A stretch of DNA of 64,000 bases from Actinomycetes bacterium (GTDB lineage: Bacteria > Actinomycetota > Acidimicrobiia > Acidimicrobiales > Ilumatobacteraceae): positions 1 through 64,000 of the forward strand of contig JANXUF010000145.1 of NCBI GenBank assembly GCA_025356335.1. The letters are read 5' to 3'. The translations under genes were made by a program, and so were the position numbers. The notes beneath the pieces are model-generated. The model was not told the DNA's origin. It saw only the letters and a program-made list of their open reading frames with translations, and searched no databases. The number at the start of each line of letters is the position of its first letter. Positions within the stretch are counted from its first letter, which is position 1. Of the stretch, positions 33,393-41,770 are shown piece by piece.

Positions 33393-35060
33393 ATGGATTC
33401 GATCAACGAGATCAGCAATCGGTTCGTCGAAGCCCGTGTCCGACTCAGCCCGATGACTGCGACGGAGTTGGGACACGACGTCCGCCAGGACGAACTCGAC
33501 GATTTCTCACCGGACGGCCTGTCTGAGCTGCACGAAACGGTGAAGCTTTCGCTGGCGGCGGCTCGGTCAGCCGAACTGCATGGTCCCGGGGACGAGAGCG
33601 CCGCTGCAACATTCATCGAACGCATTCAACTCCAGTCGGAAATGTTCGAGGCCGGGTTGGACCACGCCAAGCTCAACGTCATCGCCAGCCCGGTCCAGGA
33701 GGTCCGGCAGATTTTCGACATGATGGCAACGGAAACGGACGACGATTGGGCGCTGATCGCCAGGCGGATGGCTGCCGTGCCGCAGTGCTTGGCCGGTTAT
33801 CGGCGCTCGCTCGCGCACGGTGCAGATCACGGGGTCGTCTCGGCTGTCCGCCAGATCGCCAAATGTGCCGAGCAATGCGACACGTGGGCCGGCGTGACCG
33901 GGAGCACTCCATTCTTTCACGACCTGGCAGCTCGGGCGGATCGCGACGGTGTACTCGGTGAAACGCTGAGCAGCGGGGCGACGGCGGCCAGCGAGGCGTA
34001 CGGCCAACTCGGAGCGTTTCTGCGGAACGATCTGGCACCGACGGCACCACACAGGGATGCGGTCGGGGAACAGACCTATCGGCTGCAGTCGCGGTTCTTC
34101 ACCGGGGCGACGCTGGACCTGCAGGAGAGTTATGACTGGGCGTGGGAGGAGTTCGCAGGGATCGGCGCGGAGATGCAGCGCGTCGCTGGACGGCTGCGGC
34201 CGGGGATGAGTCTCGCCGAGACAGCCGAATCGCTCGATGCTGACCCGGCGTATCGGATCACCAGCCAGGCGGCGCTTCGCGACTGGATGCAATCCTTGTC
34301 TGACGGTGCAGTCGCAGCGGTCCGCGGCGTCCATTTCGACATCCCTGACGAGATCGTCACGCTGGAATGCCATATCGCGCCGCCGGGCGCCGGGCTCGGT
34401 GCCTACTACAACCCGCCGAGCGACGATCTCTCGCGTCCCGGCAGTATGTGGTGGAAGGTGATGGCCGACAGTAGCGATTTCGCCAGTTGGCGCGAGACGA
34501 CGACTGTCTACCACGAGGGTGTTCCCGGCCATCATCTGCAGATGGCCACGCAGGTCTATGCCAAGGACACACTCAACGATTTCCAACGGCTGATGTCGTT
34601 CATCTCCGGTCATGGAGAAGGCTGGGCGTTGTATGCCGAACGACTGATGCTCGAGCTCGGTTTCCTCGAAGACGGCGGCGATCTCCTCGGACTGCTCGAT
34701 TCGCAGCTGTTCAGGACGGCGCGGGTGATCATCGACATCGGGATGCATCTCGAGCTGGTCATTCCGCGCGGATCCGGCTTCCACCCCGGCGAGCGGTGGA
34801 CGCCGGACCTCGGCCTCGAATTTTTGCTCACGAGAACGCTGTCGGAACCTCAGCACGCCAGGGACGAGGTCGATCGCTACCTGGGTTGGGCGGGCCAGGC
34901 ACCGGCGTACAAGTTGGGCGAACGCGTCTGGCTGGCGGCGCGCGCCGCGGCGATGGCCAGGCACGGTGACGGCTTCGACCTGCGGGCATTCCACACCGCT
35001 GCACTGAAACTCGGCGGGATGGGCCTCGACCCGCTCGTCGATCAACTCGCCAAGCTCTGA
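33393..35060 (+). CDS. DUF885 family metallopeptidase-like protein
   Basis: A 555-aa soluble protein of the DUF885 family. The hallmark YHEGVPGHHLQMA at about residue 370 resembles a zinc motif (His-Glu-x4-His-His), followed by the SFISGHGEGWALYAERLM block that gives a further Glu. ELGFLEDGGDLLGLLDSQLFR and DIGMHLE are also typical. Members are thought to be zinc-dependent peptidases; the substrate is not known. No signal peptide, so cytoplasmic. It stands alone between divergent mshA and a convergent regulator gene. Confidence 0.85.
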   Translation: MDSINEISNRFVEARVRLSPMTATELGHDVRQDELDDFSPDGLSELHETVKLSLAAARSAELHGPGDESAAATFIERIQLQSEMFEAGLDHAKLNVIASPVQEVRQIFDMMATETDDDWALIARRMAAVPQCLAGYRRSLAHGADHGVVSAVRQIAKCAEQCDTWAGVTGSTPFFHDLAARADRDGVLGETLSSGATAASEAYGQLGAFLRNDLAPTAPHRDAVGEQTYRLQSRFFTGATLDLQESYDWAWEEFAGIGAEMQRVAGRLRPGMSLAETAESLDADPAYRITSQAALRDWMQSLSDGAVAAVRGVHFDIPDEIVTLECHIAPPGAGLGAYYNPPSDDLSRPGSMWWKVMADSSDFASWRETTTVYHEGVPGHHLQMATQVYAKDTLNDFQRLMSFISGHGEGWALYAERLMLELGFLEDGGDLLGLLDSQLFRTARVIIDIGMHLELVIPRGSGFHPGERWTPDLGLEFLLTRTLSEPQHARDEVDRYLGWAGQAPAYKLGERVWLAARAAAMARHGDGFDLRAFHTAALKLGGMGLDPLVDQLAKL

Positions 35061-35138
35061 GCGAGCCAGCTGACGCAGGTACGAGAGGTTGCGCTAGCTG
35101 CAACATCCGGTGCCGGCGTCGACCGGAGTGCGGGACCT

Positions 35139-35525
35139 TCAGGTGCCGATGAAGCTCTCGTAGACCGTCAGGAGCGACTGCTTCTGTTCAGGGCTCAGGC
35201 GGGCGTCACGGCTGATGGCGTCGGTGACCGACATGTCGTGGGCCGAATCGGGATCGAGGATGCCGGCACGGATGTACAACTGCTCGGCAGAGACCCGGAG
35301 CGCCTTGGCTATCTGCTGGAGGATCTCCGCCGACGGCCGGCGCAATCCGCGCTCGATCTGTGACAGGTACGGGTTGGAGACGTCGGCGATCTCGGCGAGA
35401 CGGCGGACCGACATCCGCGCGACCTCACGCTGGGCGCGGATGAACTCGCCGAGTTCGTTGAGGCGCAACGCATTGATCGGATTGCTGGCGGCTGATCCGT
35501 TCGCACCCTGTTCCTCGTCAGCCAT
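35139..35525 (-). CDS. XRE-family helix-turn-helix regulator
   Basis: A 128-aa DNA-binding protein. The HTH lies at about 27-80 (LGEFIRAQREVARMSVRRLAEIADVSNPYLSQIERGLRRPSAEI is the classic layout, read across two segments). The C-terminal 45 residues (SAHDMSVTDAISRDARLSPEQKQSLLTVYESF) form a small helical tail with no ligand domain. The ATG at 35525 follows TAGCCT by 7 nt. The regulon is unknown. It precedes nothing on the same strand except the convergent DUF885 gene. Confidence 0.88.
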   Translation of the reverse strand: MADEEQGANGSAASNPINALRLNELGEFIRAQREVARMSVRRLAEIADVSNPYLSQIERGLRRPSAEILQQIAKALRVSAEQLYIRAGILDPDSAHDMSVTDAISRDARLSPEQKQSLLTVYESFIGT

Positions 35526-35532
35526 CGTCGTC

Positions 35533-35538
35533 AGGCTA
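35533..35538 (-). promoter_or_regulatory. Leaderless -10 for XRE regulator
   Basis: TAGCCT on the minus strand, 7 nt before the ATG at 35525. Confidence 0.5.
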
Positions 35539-35543
35539 CGGCA

Positions 35544-35792
35544 TCAGTCCGATGACGCGCCGCCGGAGACCGGTGGTAGCACGGCGACCTCGTCGTCGAC
35601 GCCGACGGGCGTCGCGTTGTCGGCTTCGTCGCCGTTCAGCCATACCCTGCAGGCCGCCAGCACGGCCACGAAACCCTCGCCGTAACGCTCGCCGGCCTGT
35701 GCGAGGACGTCGCCGACCGTTGCCGCTTCGAAGACGTCACGTCCGGTGCCGGCGGCCTCACGAGCGCTGGCGAACAGACGAAGAATGGCCAC
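35544..35792 (-). CDS. MoaD/ThiS-family sulfur carrier-like protein with tail after Gly-Gly
   Basis: An 82-aa beta-grasp protein: LRLFASAREAAGTG at the start, WLNGDEADNATPVGVDDEVAVLPPVSGG near the end, like MoaD. In MoaD the Gly-Gly is the C-terminus and is thiocarboxylated; here four more residues (ASSD) follow, so removal of the tail would be needed for activity, or the protein has another role. Start is GTG at 35792 with TACGCT 6 nt upstream. No other molybdopterin gene is in the window. Confidence 0.8.
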   Translation of the reverse strand: MAILRLFASAREAAGTGRDVFEAATVGDVLAQAGERYGEGFVAVLAACRVWLNGDEADNATPVGVDDEVAVLPPVSGGASSD

Positions 35793-35798
35793 GTCCCC

Positions 35799-35804
35799 AG
35801 CGTA
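35799..35804 (-). promoter_or_regulatory. Leaderless -10 for MoaD-like gene
   Basis: TACGCT on the minus strand, 6 nt before GTG at 35792. It is 9 nt from the plus-strand TACGCT at 35814, a compact divergent promoter pair. Confidence 0.5.
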
Positions 35805-35813
35805 GGGGCTATG

Positions 35814-35819
35814 TACGCT
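35814..35819 (+). promoter_or_regulatory. Leaderless -10 for phosphatase gene at 35828
   Basis: TACGCT, 8 nt before the ATG at 35828; no Shine-Dalgarno. Confidence 0.5.
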
Positions 35820-35827
35820 TGGCGATC

Positions 35828-36466
35828 ATGTCGACACGGGTCCTGATCATCCGCCACGGGCAGTCGACCTGGAACGCCGTTCGGCGATGGCAGGGCCAGG
35901 AGGATCCACCGCTCAGCACGCTCGGGGAACATCAGGCATTCGAGGCTGCGCAGCGCCTCGGTGGCTTCGATGCGATCATCTCGTCTGACCTCCAGCGGGC
36001 GGCACTCACCGCCCAGATCATCGCCGACCAGCTGGCCATCGGGCCCGTTCTCGGCGACGAACGCCTACGCGAGACCTTCGCCGGCGACTGGCAGGGCATG
36101 ACAGCCGAACAGATCAATCGGGCCTATCCCGGATTCCTCGACGATCACCGGCGACCGGACAACTTCGAGAGCGGCGAGCACGTCGTCGAGCGCGTCACCG
36201 CCTCGCTGACCGAGATCGCCAGCTCGTATCCTGACGGCGAGGTGCTGGTCATCTCGCACGGCGGTGTCGTCCGGTCGCTCACGCGGCTGAACGGCGGCAT
36301 GGAGACGGCTATCCCGAATCTCGGTGGCGGCTGGTTCGAGGTCTCCCCGAACGGCTCCGTTGGCGTCGGCGACACCGTCGATCTGTTGAGCGGATGGGTC
36401 TTCGACGAACTCGTGCGCCGCACCGATGACATCGCACCCGACGACGCCGACAGCGAGCGGGTGTGA
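35828..36466 (+). CDS. Histidine phosphatase / phosphoglycerate mutase-like protein
   Basis: A 212-aa member of the RHG family: LIIRHGQSTWN with the phospho-acceptor His, SSDLQRAALTA, LRETFAGDWQGMT and the second catalytic His in VLVISHGGVVRSL. The specificity could be phosphoglycerate, a sugar phosphate or a cobalamin precursor and cannot be told from this. The ATG at 35828 has TACGCT 8 nt upstream. It overlaps the metallopeptidase gene by 4 nt. Confidence 0.9.
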   Translation: MSTRVLIIRHGQSTWNAVRRWQGQEDPPLSTLGEHQAFEAAQRLGGFDAIISSDLQRAALTAQIIADQLAIGPVLGDERLRETFAGDWQGMTAEQINRAYPGFLDDHRRPDNFESGEHVVERVTASLTEIASSYPDGEVLVISHGGVVRSLTRLNGGMETAIPNLGGGWFEVSPNGSVGVGDTVDLLSGWVFDELVRRTDDIAPDDADSERV

Positions 36467-37101
36467 GTTCTCCACTGCGCCTGCCAGGTTTCGAGGACTA
36501 CCCGCCGGACGAACCGCTACGCCGACGCCGCCGTTCGCCGACGCCTTCGATCGCACCCTCATCGGTCGTGCTGGAACCGATCCCGGGTGCTCCCGCGATG
36601 CCGACGGACGACGCCCCGTTCACGATCGACGTCGTCCGTTCGGCGCGCCGCAAGCGGACCGTCGGCGCGGAGTTGATCGGCGGGGTGCTGCGCATCACCG
36701 TGCCGAATTGGATGACGTCGGCGGAGACCGCGCCGTTCGTGCGCGACTTCGACGCCAAGTTCCGCCGCAAACTGCGCTCCGAGCGCGTCGAGCTGCCTGC
36801 ACGCGCCGCCGCGCTTGCCAAGCGCTATGGACTGCGCACACCCACGGAGATCCGCTGGGTCGACGACATGGCAAGCCGGTGGGCGTCGTGTACATCATCG
36901 ACCGGCGTCGTACGCATGTCGTCGCGGCTGACGACATACCCGTCGTGGGTCCTCGACTATGTCATCGTCCACGAACTCGCCCACCTCACCGAAGCGAACC
37001 ACTCCGCGCGCTTCTGGAAACTGGTCGACGCCTACCCGCTCGTCGAGCGCGCCACCGGCTATCTGATCGCCAAGAGCGGCGATACCGACAGCGATTTCTG
37101 A
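36463..37101 (+). CDS. YgjP-like zinc metallopeptidase (DUF45)
   Basis: A 212-aa protein with the zinc motif HELAHL and third ligand region NHSARFWKLVD, and the RRKRTVGAELIGGVLRITVP / WASCTSSTGVVRMSSRL blocks of the YgjP family. About 45 Pro/Arg-rich residues precede the domain. Start is GTG at 36463, overlapping the previous stop (GTGTGA). No signal peptide. Substrate unknown. Confidence 0.88.
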   Translation: MSSPLRLPGFEDYPPDEPLRRRRRSPTPSIAPSSVVLEPIPGAPAMPTDDAPFTIDVVRSARRKRTVGAELIGGVLRITVPNWMTSAETAPFVRDFDAKFRRKLRSERVELPARAAALAKRYGLRTPTEIRWVDDMASRWASCTSSTGVVRMSSRLTTYPSWVLDYVIVHELAHLTEANHSARFWKLVDAYPLVERATGYLIAKSGDTDSDF

Positions 37102-37114
37102 GCGTCACATTCGT

Positions 37115-38278
37115 ATGCTGCTCGACGAGTCGTATTCCGACGACGTACGCCACAATGTCCCCCGAATCGGCCTTGCCAGGCTGTCGGCGACGAGCATGGT
37201 GCGCTTTACCGCACCGCTGCTCGCGAGCATCGCCCGCGACTTCCACGTCTCGCTGGCGACGCTTGGTGTCGCCGTCAGCATCAGCGAACTCGTCGGGCTG
37301 ACAACGCCGCTGTTCTCGCGTCGTGCCGAGCACTGGTCTCGGCGTCGGACGATGCAGGTTGGTCTGGCGACGATGGCGACGGGTGCGTTGCTGATCTCGG
37401 CGACGAGAGGACCGGTGACTTTCGCCATCTTCTTGATCGTCATTGCCCTCGGCAAGAACACCTTCGACCTCGGCACGAATTCCTGGGTGTCCGACAACGT
37501 CCCGTACGAGTCCAGGGCGCGGGTGATCGGCATCACCGAGATGTCGTGGTCCGGCGGCCTGCTGATCGGCGTGCCGATCCTGCTCGTCGCCGTCGCCCTG
37601 ACGAACTGGCGAGGCGGCTACTTCCTAGCCGCCGTGTGCGTCATCGTGTTCCTGCTCGTGTTCATCAGGCCGCTGGGGAACGAAGCACCCCGAACTGCGC
37701 ATGTGACCGGCGTGGGCACGCACGGACTCAGTCGTTCGGCGATCCCGACCGTCGCCGCCGTGCTCCTCCTCATGGCCGCCAGCCAGGCGGGTTTCGTGAC
37801 TTTCGGCTCGTGGTTGCGCGATCGCTTCGGCTTCGGCGACGCTGCGCTCGGAGCTGTTTCGTTCGCCCTGGGCCTCGGAGAATTCGGTGCCTCGTTGAGC
37901 ACCAGCAGGTTCACCGATCGATGGGGCAAGCAACGCAGCGTGCAACGAGGCGCCGGGCTGATGGTGCCGTGCGCGCTGCTGCTGGCCACCGGCCTGTCGG
38001 CGCATCTCGTCAGCGGTGTCGCCTTGCTGATGCTGTTCTTCTTCGGATTCGAGTTCGCCATCGTCAGTTCGATCTCGTTGACTTCGAACCTCGTGCCAGG
38101 CCTCCCGGCAAAGGGGATCGGCATCGGCATCGGCGCTGCCACGCTCGGCAGAGCGCTCGCAGCCATCCCGGCGACACGCCTCTACGACGCGCACGGCTTC
38201 GGTGCCTCGATGATCCTCGCGGCGTGCTGCGCTGCGGCGTGCGTCGGTGTGCTCAGCCTCCCCCAGCGCCACGAATGA
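37115..38278 (+). CDS. MFS transporter
   Basis: A 387-aa major facilitator with about 12 TM helices. The loop between TM2 and TM3 (SRRAEHWSRRRTMQVG) and that in the second half (TDRWGKQRSVQRGAG) are the usual basic MFS loops. ATG at 37115 lies 13 nt after the metallopeptidase stop, so the three genes 35828-38278 may be one operon. The substrate is not predictable; a drug or metabolite exporter is possible. Confidence 0.85.
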   Translation: MLLDESYSDDVRHNVPRIGLARLSATSMVRFTAPLLASIARDFHVSLATLGVAVSISELVGLTTPLFSRRAEHWSRRRTMQVGLATMATGALLISATRGPVTFAIFLIVIALGKNTFDLGTNSWVSDNVPYESRARVIGITEMSWSGGLLIGVPILLVAVALTNWRGGYFLAAVCVIVFLLVFIRPLGNEAPRTAHVTGVGTHGLSRSAIPTVAAVLLLMAASQAGFVTFGSWLRDRFGFGDAALGAVSFALGLGEFGASLSTSRFTDRWGKQRSVQRGAGLMVPCALLLATGLSAHLVSGVALLMLFFFGFEFAIVSSISLTSNLVPGLPAKGIGIGIGAATLGRALAAIPATRLYDAHGFGASMILAACCAAACVGVLSLPQRHE

Positions 38279-38374
38279 GTGAACGGGTGCAGCACACGGA
38301 CTCAGTGCGATTCCACCGCCCCCCGGCAGCACAAATGCCCACGCAGGCGGCCGCTTTCGGCCCCATGTACTGGA

Positions 38375-38392
38375 CGTTCACGTAGCGTTCAC
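38375..38392. promoter_or_regulatory. Tandem GTTCAC direct repeat upstream of glnII
   Basis: CGTTCAC occurs at 38375-38381 and again at 38386-38392, an 11-bp period, about 90 nt before the glnII start. It fits the AC-N9-AC pattern of a GlnR box and the GTTCACC-like direct repeats of a PhoP box. Both regulators act on glnII in Streptomyces; which applies here is unknown. Confidence 0.5.
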
Positions 38393-38482
38393 ACAAGGGC
38401 AACCGGCCAGAAACCACCCCTTGCGAGCGTTTCACGCCGTTCCTGTTCAACGATTCACGAACCCGTGAGAGGACCTATTTAC

Positions 38483-39490
38483 GTGTCATACCAAGCTGAG
38501 TACATCTGGCTCGACGGAACGTCTCCGACACCGTTGCTGCGCAACAAGACGAAGATCATGGCCGATGGTAAAGAGCCGCCGATGTGGGGCTTCGACGGGT
38601 CCTCGACCAATCAGGCAGAGGGCGGCGCATCCGACTGCGCACTCATCCCGGTGCGCTCGATCCCCGACCCGATCCGCAGTGGCGACAACGTGCTCGTGAT
38701 CGCCGAAGTCATGAACGCCAAGGACCTCAAACCCCACGTCACCAACACCCGCGCGGCCTGCGTGAAGACGGCGAAGAAGTACGCCAAGCACGAAATGATC
38801 TTCGGTATCGAGCAGGAATACACGATGCTGCGCCTCGACGGCACCCCGCTCGGCTTCCCGCCAGGCGGCTTCCCCGGTGCACAGGGCCCGTATTACTGCG
38901 GCGTCGGCGCGGGGCGCGTCGTCGGCCGGGAGATCATCGAAGAACACACCCAGGCGTGCATCGATGCCGGCCTGTTGATCGAGGGCACGAACGCCGAAGT
39001 GATGCCAGGGCAGTGGGAATTCCAGATCGGCGCTGCCGACGGTGTCACCGTTTCCGACCACATGACGTTCGCCCGCTGGCTGTTGCACCGCATCGCTGAG
39101 GACTACGAGGTCGTCATCAGCTTTGCCGCCAAACCGATCAAGGGTGACTGGAACGGTGCCGGAGCGCACACCAACTTCTCGACCAAGGCGATGCGCGAGG
39201 GCTACCCGGCCGTCATCAACGCCTGCGAAGCCATCGGCAAGAAGGTCCTGCAGCACGTCGAGAACTACGGCGACGACATCCAGAGCCGTCTCACCGGTAA
39301 GCACGAGACCGCGCCGTGGAACAAGTTCAGCTACGGCGTGTCGGACCGTGGCGCCTCGATCCGTATCCCATGGCAGGTCGAAAGGGACGGCAAAGGCTAC
39401 GCAGAAGACCGCCGGCCGAACGCCAACATGGACCCCTATACCGTGACGCGCATCATCACCGAGACGGTGTGCAGCGCCGAGAAGCTGTAA
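38483..39490 (+). CDS. glnII: Glutamine synthetase type II (eukaryotic-like)
   Basis: ATP-dependent amination of glutamate to glutamine by the decameric GSII type. Seen: MWGFDGSSTNQAEGGASDCAL, EQEYTML, FPPGGFPGAQGPYYCGVGAGR in parts, PGQWEFQIG, the ATP-site GDWNGAGAHTNFST and the late SDRGASIRIP. 335 aa, normal for GSII. GTG at 38483 is chosen because GAGAGGA precedes it by 9 nt and the protein then begins SYQAEYIWLDG; the frame is open further up. Having glnII next to glnA and glnR is noteworthy; in Streptomyces glnII is elsewhere. Confidence 0.95.
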   Translation: MSYQAEYIWLDGTSPTPLLRNKTKIMADGKEPPMWGFDGSSTNQAEGGASDCALIPVRSIPDPIRSGDNVLVIAEVMNAKDLKPHVTNTRAACVKTAKKYAKHEMIFGIEQEYTMLRLDGTPLGFPPGGFPGAQGPYYCGVGAGRVVGREIIEEHTQACIDAGLLIEGTNAEVMPGQWEFQIGAADGVTVSDHMTFARWLLHRIAEDYEVVISFAAKPIKGDWNGAGAHTNFSTKAMREGYPAVINACEAIGKKVLQHVENYGDDIQSRLTGKHETAPWNKFSYGVSDRGASIRIPWQVERDGKGYAEDRRPNANMDPYTVTRIITETVCSAEKL

Positions 39491-39579
39491 CCGTTTTGCC
39501 CATCACGGCATCTCTGCTCTGCGCTGATGCCGCCGGCGGGCGGTCCGTACCTCGCGTACGGCCGACAAATTGTCGTAGA

Positions 39580-39614
39580 GGGGACCGGCGACGCCCGGTC
39601 CCCTCATTTGTTTT
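39580..39614 (+). terminator. Rho-independent terminator of glnII
   Basis: A 9-bp GC stem (GGGGACCGG / CCGGTCCCC) with a 6-base loop and the T-rich tail TCATTTGTTTT. It lies 90 nt after the glnII stop and before glnA; a second smaller hairpin (CCGTAC / GTACGG) is at about 39544-39560. Confidence 0.85.
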
Positions 39615-39641
39615 CCCAGCTTCGCCTAGCAGAATGGCCCC

Positions 39642-40982
39642 GTGATGCTTAAGCAACAGAAGGACTACGTCCTCCACACCGTCGAAGAACGCGGCGTACG
39701 GCTCGTACGCCTGTGGTTCACCGACGTACTCGGCAACCTCAAGAGCTTCGCCATCAGCCCTGCCGAACTGGAGAATGCACTCGAAGACGGCATGACATTC
39801 GACGGCTCTGCCATCGACGGTTACTCGCGCATCCAGGAGAGCGACGTCCTGGCGATGCCGGACGCCAACACCTTCGAGGTGCTGCCGTTCGGCGATACCA
39901 TGACGCCAGAAGCGCGGGTCTTCTGCAACATCCACAACCTCGACGGTTCGCCGTTCGATGGCGATCCCCGCCAGGTCCTCAAGCGAAACCTGCAGGTCGC
40001 CCAGCAACTCGGCTTCGACTTCTACGTCGCCCCCGACATGGAGTTCTTCTACTTCGCTCCGCCGGTGGCCGGCCAGCCACCGCAGCCGCTGGACGCCGCC
40101 GGCTTCTTCGACCTGACCACCACCGACGTCGCCGGGACGCTGCGTAAGCAGACGATCCGCACGCTCGAGACGATGAGCATCCCGGTCGAGTACTCGTTCC
40201 ACGAGGATGCCCCGAGCCAGCACGAAATCGATCTGCGTCACACCGATGCGATGACGATGGCCGACTCGATCATGACGTTCCGACTGATCGTCAAGGAAGT
40301 GGCTGCCCAACAGGGTGTGCACGCGACGTTCATGCCGAAGCCGCTCGAAGGCGTCCAGGGATCCGGCATGCACATGCATCTGTCGCTGTTTCGCGGCGAC
40401 GAGAACGCGTTCTACGACGAGGACGACCTGTACAACCTCTCGCCGACGGCGAAGGCGTTCATGGCCGGCCTGCTCTACCACGCCAGCGAGATCACGGCGA
40501 TCACCAACCAGACGGTCAACAGCTACAAGCGACTCGTTCCAGGTTTCGAAGCACCTGTCCATATTTCGTGGGCGCGGAACAACCGCAGCGGCCTGATCCG
40601 CGTGCCGATCCCGAAGAAGGCCAATCCCACGGCCACCCGTCTGGAATATCGCTCCCCCGACCCGGCGACTAACCCGTACCTCGCCTTCTCGGTACTGCTC
40701 GCCGCTGGCCTCCGTGGCATCAAAGAGGGCTACGAGCTGCCAGCTGAAGCCGACGCCAACCTCTTCGAGATGAGCGACGCCGAACTCGCCAAACTCGGCA
40801 TCGCCCAACTGCCGCAGTCGCTGTCGGATTCGCTGCGGGTCATGGAGGGTTCCTCACTCGTGTTCGAGGCCCTCGGCGAGCACATCTTCGAGTGGTTCCT
40901 GCGCAACAAGCGTTCGGAGTGGCGGGCGTACAAGACGCATGTCTCGCAGTTCGAGCATGACCGTTACCTGCGGTCGCTCTGA
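39642..40982 (+). CDS. glnA: Glutamine synthetase type I
   Basis: Dodecameric GSI, 446 aa. Seen: MTFDGSAIDGYSRIQESD, the ATP-site KPLEGVQGSGMHMHLSL, NSYKRLVPGFEAP and the RLEYRSPDPATNPYLAF block with the catalytic Arg/Glu. The position of the adenylylated Tyr of the beta type (NLYDL) is NLFEM here, so this enzyme should not be adenylylated, and the length is of the alpha type. The frame begins GTG ATG at 39642/39645; either may be used. It overlaps glnR by one base (TGATG). Confidence 0.95.
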   Translation: MMLKQQKDYVLHTVEERGVRLVRLWFTDVLGNLKSFAISPAELENALEDGMTFDGSAIDGYSRIQESDVLAMPDANTFEVLPFGDTMTPEARVFCNIHNLDGSPFDGDPRQVLKRNLQVAQQLGFDFYVAPDMEFFYFAPPVAGQPPQPLDAAGFFDLTTTDVAGTLRKQTIRTLETMSIPVEYSFHEDAPSQHEIDLRHTDAMTMADSIMTFRLIVKEVAAQQGVHATFMPKPLEGVQGSGMHMHLSLFRGDENAFYDEDDLYNLSPTAKAFMAGLLYHASEITAITNQTVNSYKRLVPGFEAPVHISWARNNRSGLIRVPIPKKANPTATRLEYRSPDPATNPYLAFSVLLAAGLRGIKEGYELPAEADANLFEMSDAELAKLGIAQLPQSLSDSLRVMEGSSLVFEALGEHIFEWFLRNKRSEWRAYKTHVSQFEHDRYLRSL

Positions 40983-41680
40983 TGGATGCGTTGGCCGTTT
41001 TCCCCGACCCGCCGCCGCCGGAGTTGGCACGGACGCTCGACGTCGCCGGCTACTCGTGGCTGTCGGTGTCATCGCCGGAGGATGCTGCCAAGAACGAACC
41101 GCCTGGCGGTTGGGCCGGCGCTGTCGTTGTCGCCGATGCCGACCCGGATGGCGCATGGGCGCTGTGTCGAGCGATGCGCAAGAAGGACCGCAACGTCACC
41201 CGGCTGCTCGTGCTCGTGTCAGGCCGCCAACTCGGTGATCTCGAACTGCGCGACGAACTGTTCGACGACTTCTGTCTCACGCCGTTCCACCCATCTGAGG
41301 TCGAGGCCCGCCTCCGCCATCTCGTTTGGCGCCAGGGCACGACCGACGTGCGCCAGGATCTCGTCGAGTACACCGGTCTCGTGCTCAACCTCGACACCTA
41401 TCAGGCGTCGATCGACAGTCGCCCAATCGACCTGACCTACATGGAGTACGAGCTGTTGAAGTTCCTCGCCCAGAACCCCGGCAAGGTGTTCACGCGTGAG
41501 ACGCTGCTCAGCCGGGTGTGGGGCTACGAGTACTACGGCGGCGCGCGCACGGTCGACGTGCACATCCGCCGCCTGCGAGCCAAGCTCGGCGAGGAACATG
41601 CCAACCTCATCCAGACGGTTCGCTCGGTCGGCTACCGGTTCGGCCAGAGCCGCTGGTCGAGCGCCTCCCCCACCTCCTGA
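40982..41680 (+). CDS. glnR: GlnR-like OmpR-family response regulator
   Basis: A 232-aa orphan regulator. The N-terminal half is a degenerate receiver domain (VVVADADPDGAWALCRAMRKK), with an Asp near 50 but without the usual acidic pocket. The C-terminal half is a winged helix: DLTYMEYELLKFLAQNPGKVFTRE, RTVDVHIRRLRAKLG and IQTVRSVGYRFG. It is most like GlnR of actinobacteria, the global nitrogen regulator, and being coupled to glnA supports this. No sensor kinase is nearby. The alternative is another OmpR-type regulator. Confidence 0.85.
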   Translation: MDALAVFPDPPPPELARTLDVAGYSWLSVSSPEDAAKNEPPGGWAGAVVVADADPDGAWALCRAMRKKDRNVTRLLVLVSGRQLGDLELRDELFDDFCLTPFHPSEVEARLRHLVWRQGTTDVRQDLVEYTGLVLNLDTYQASIDSRPIDLTYMEYELLKFLAQNPGKVFTRETLLSRVWGYEYYGGARTVDVHIRRLRAKLGEEHANLIQTVRSVGYRFGQSRWSSASPTS

Positions 41681-41770
41681 CCCGAGTGTCATCGCAGCAC
41701 CCGAGTGTGTCGACACCCGCCAGCGTCGCCACGACACTCCGGTGCTGCCGGCACACTCGGGTGTCATCGC
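41680..41770. repeat. Intergenic palindromic repeat family 1, copy B
   Basis: ACCCGAGTGT occurs twice with a 9-base spacer, then 25 bases, then ACACTCCGGT and ACACTCGGGT, again with a 9-base spacer. The two 29-base arms can pair at 24 positions. It fills the gap between the convergent glnR and MFS genes, and both stop codons touch its ends, so it may act as a two-way terminator. Relatives are at 13978 and 59703. Confidence 0.75.

Noticed and set aside
33567-35045. Long minus-strand frame of 492 codons opposite the DUF885 gene
   Set aside because: Antisense frames of this size are common at high GC; no motifs, and the plus strand encodes a recognised family. The same holds for 2611-3999, 24465-25889 and 39456-40808.
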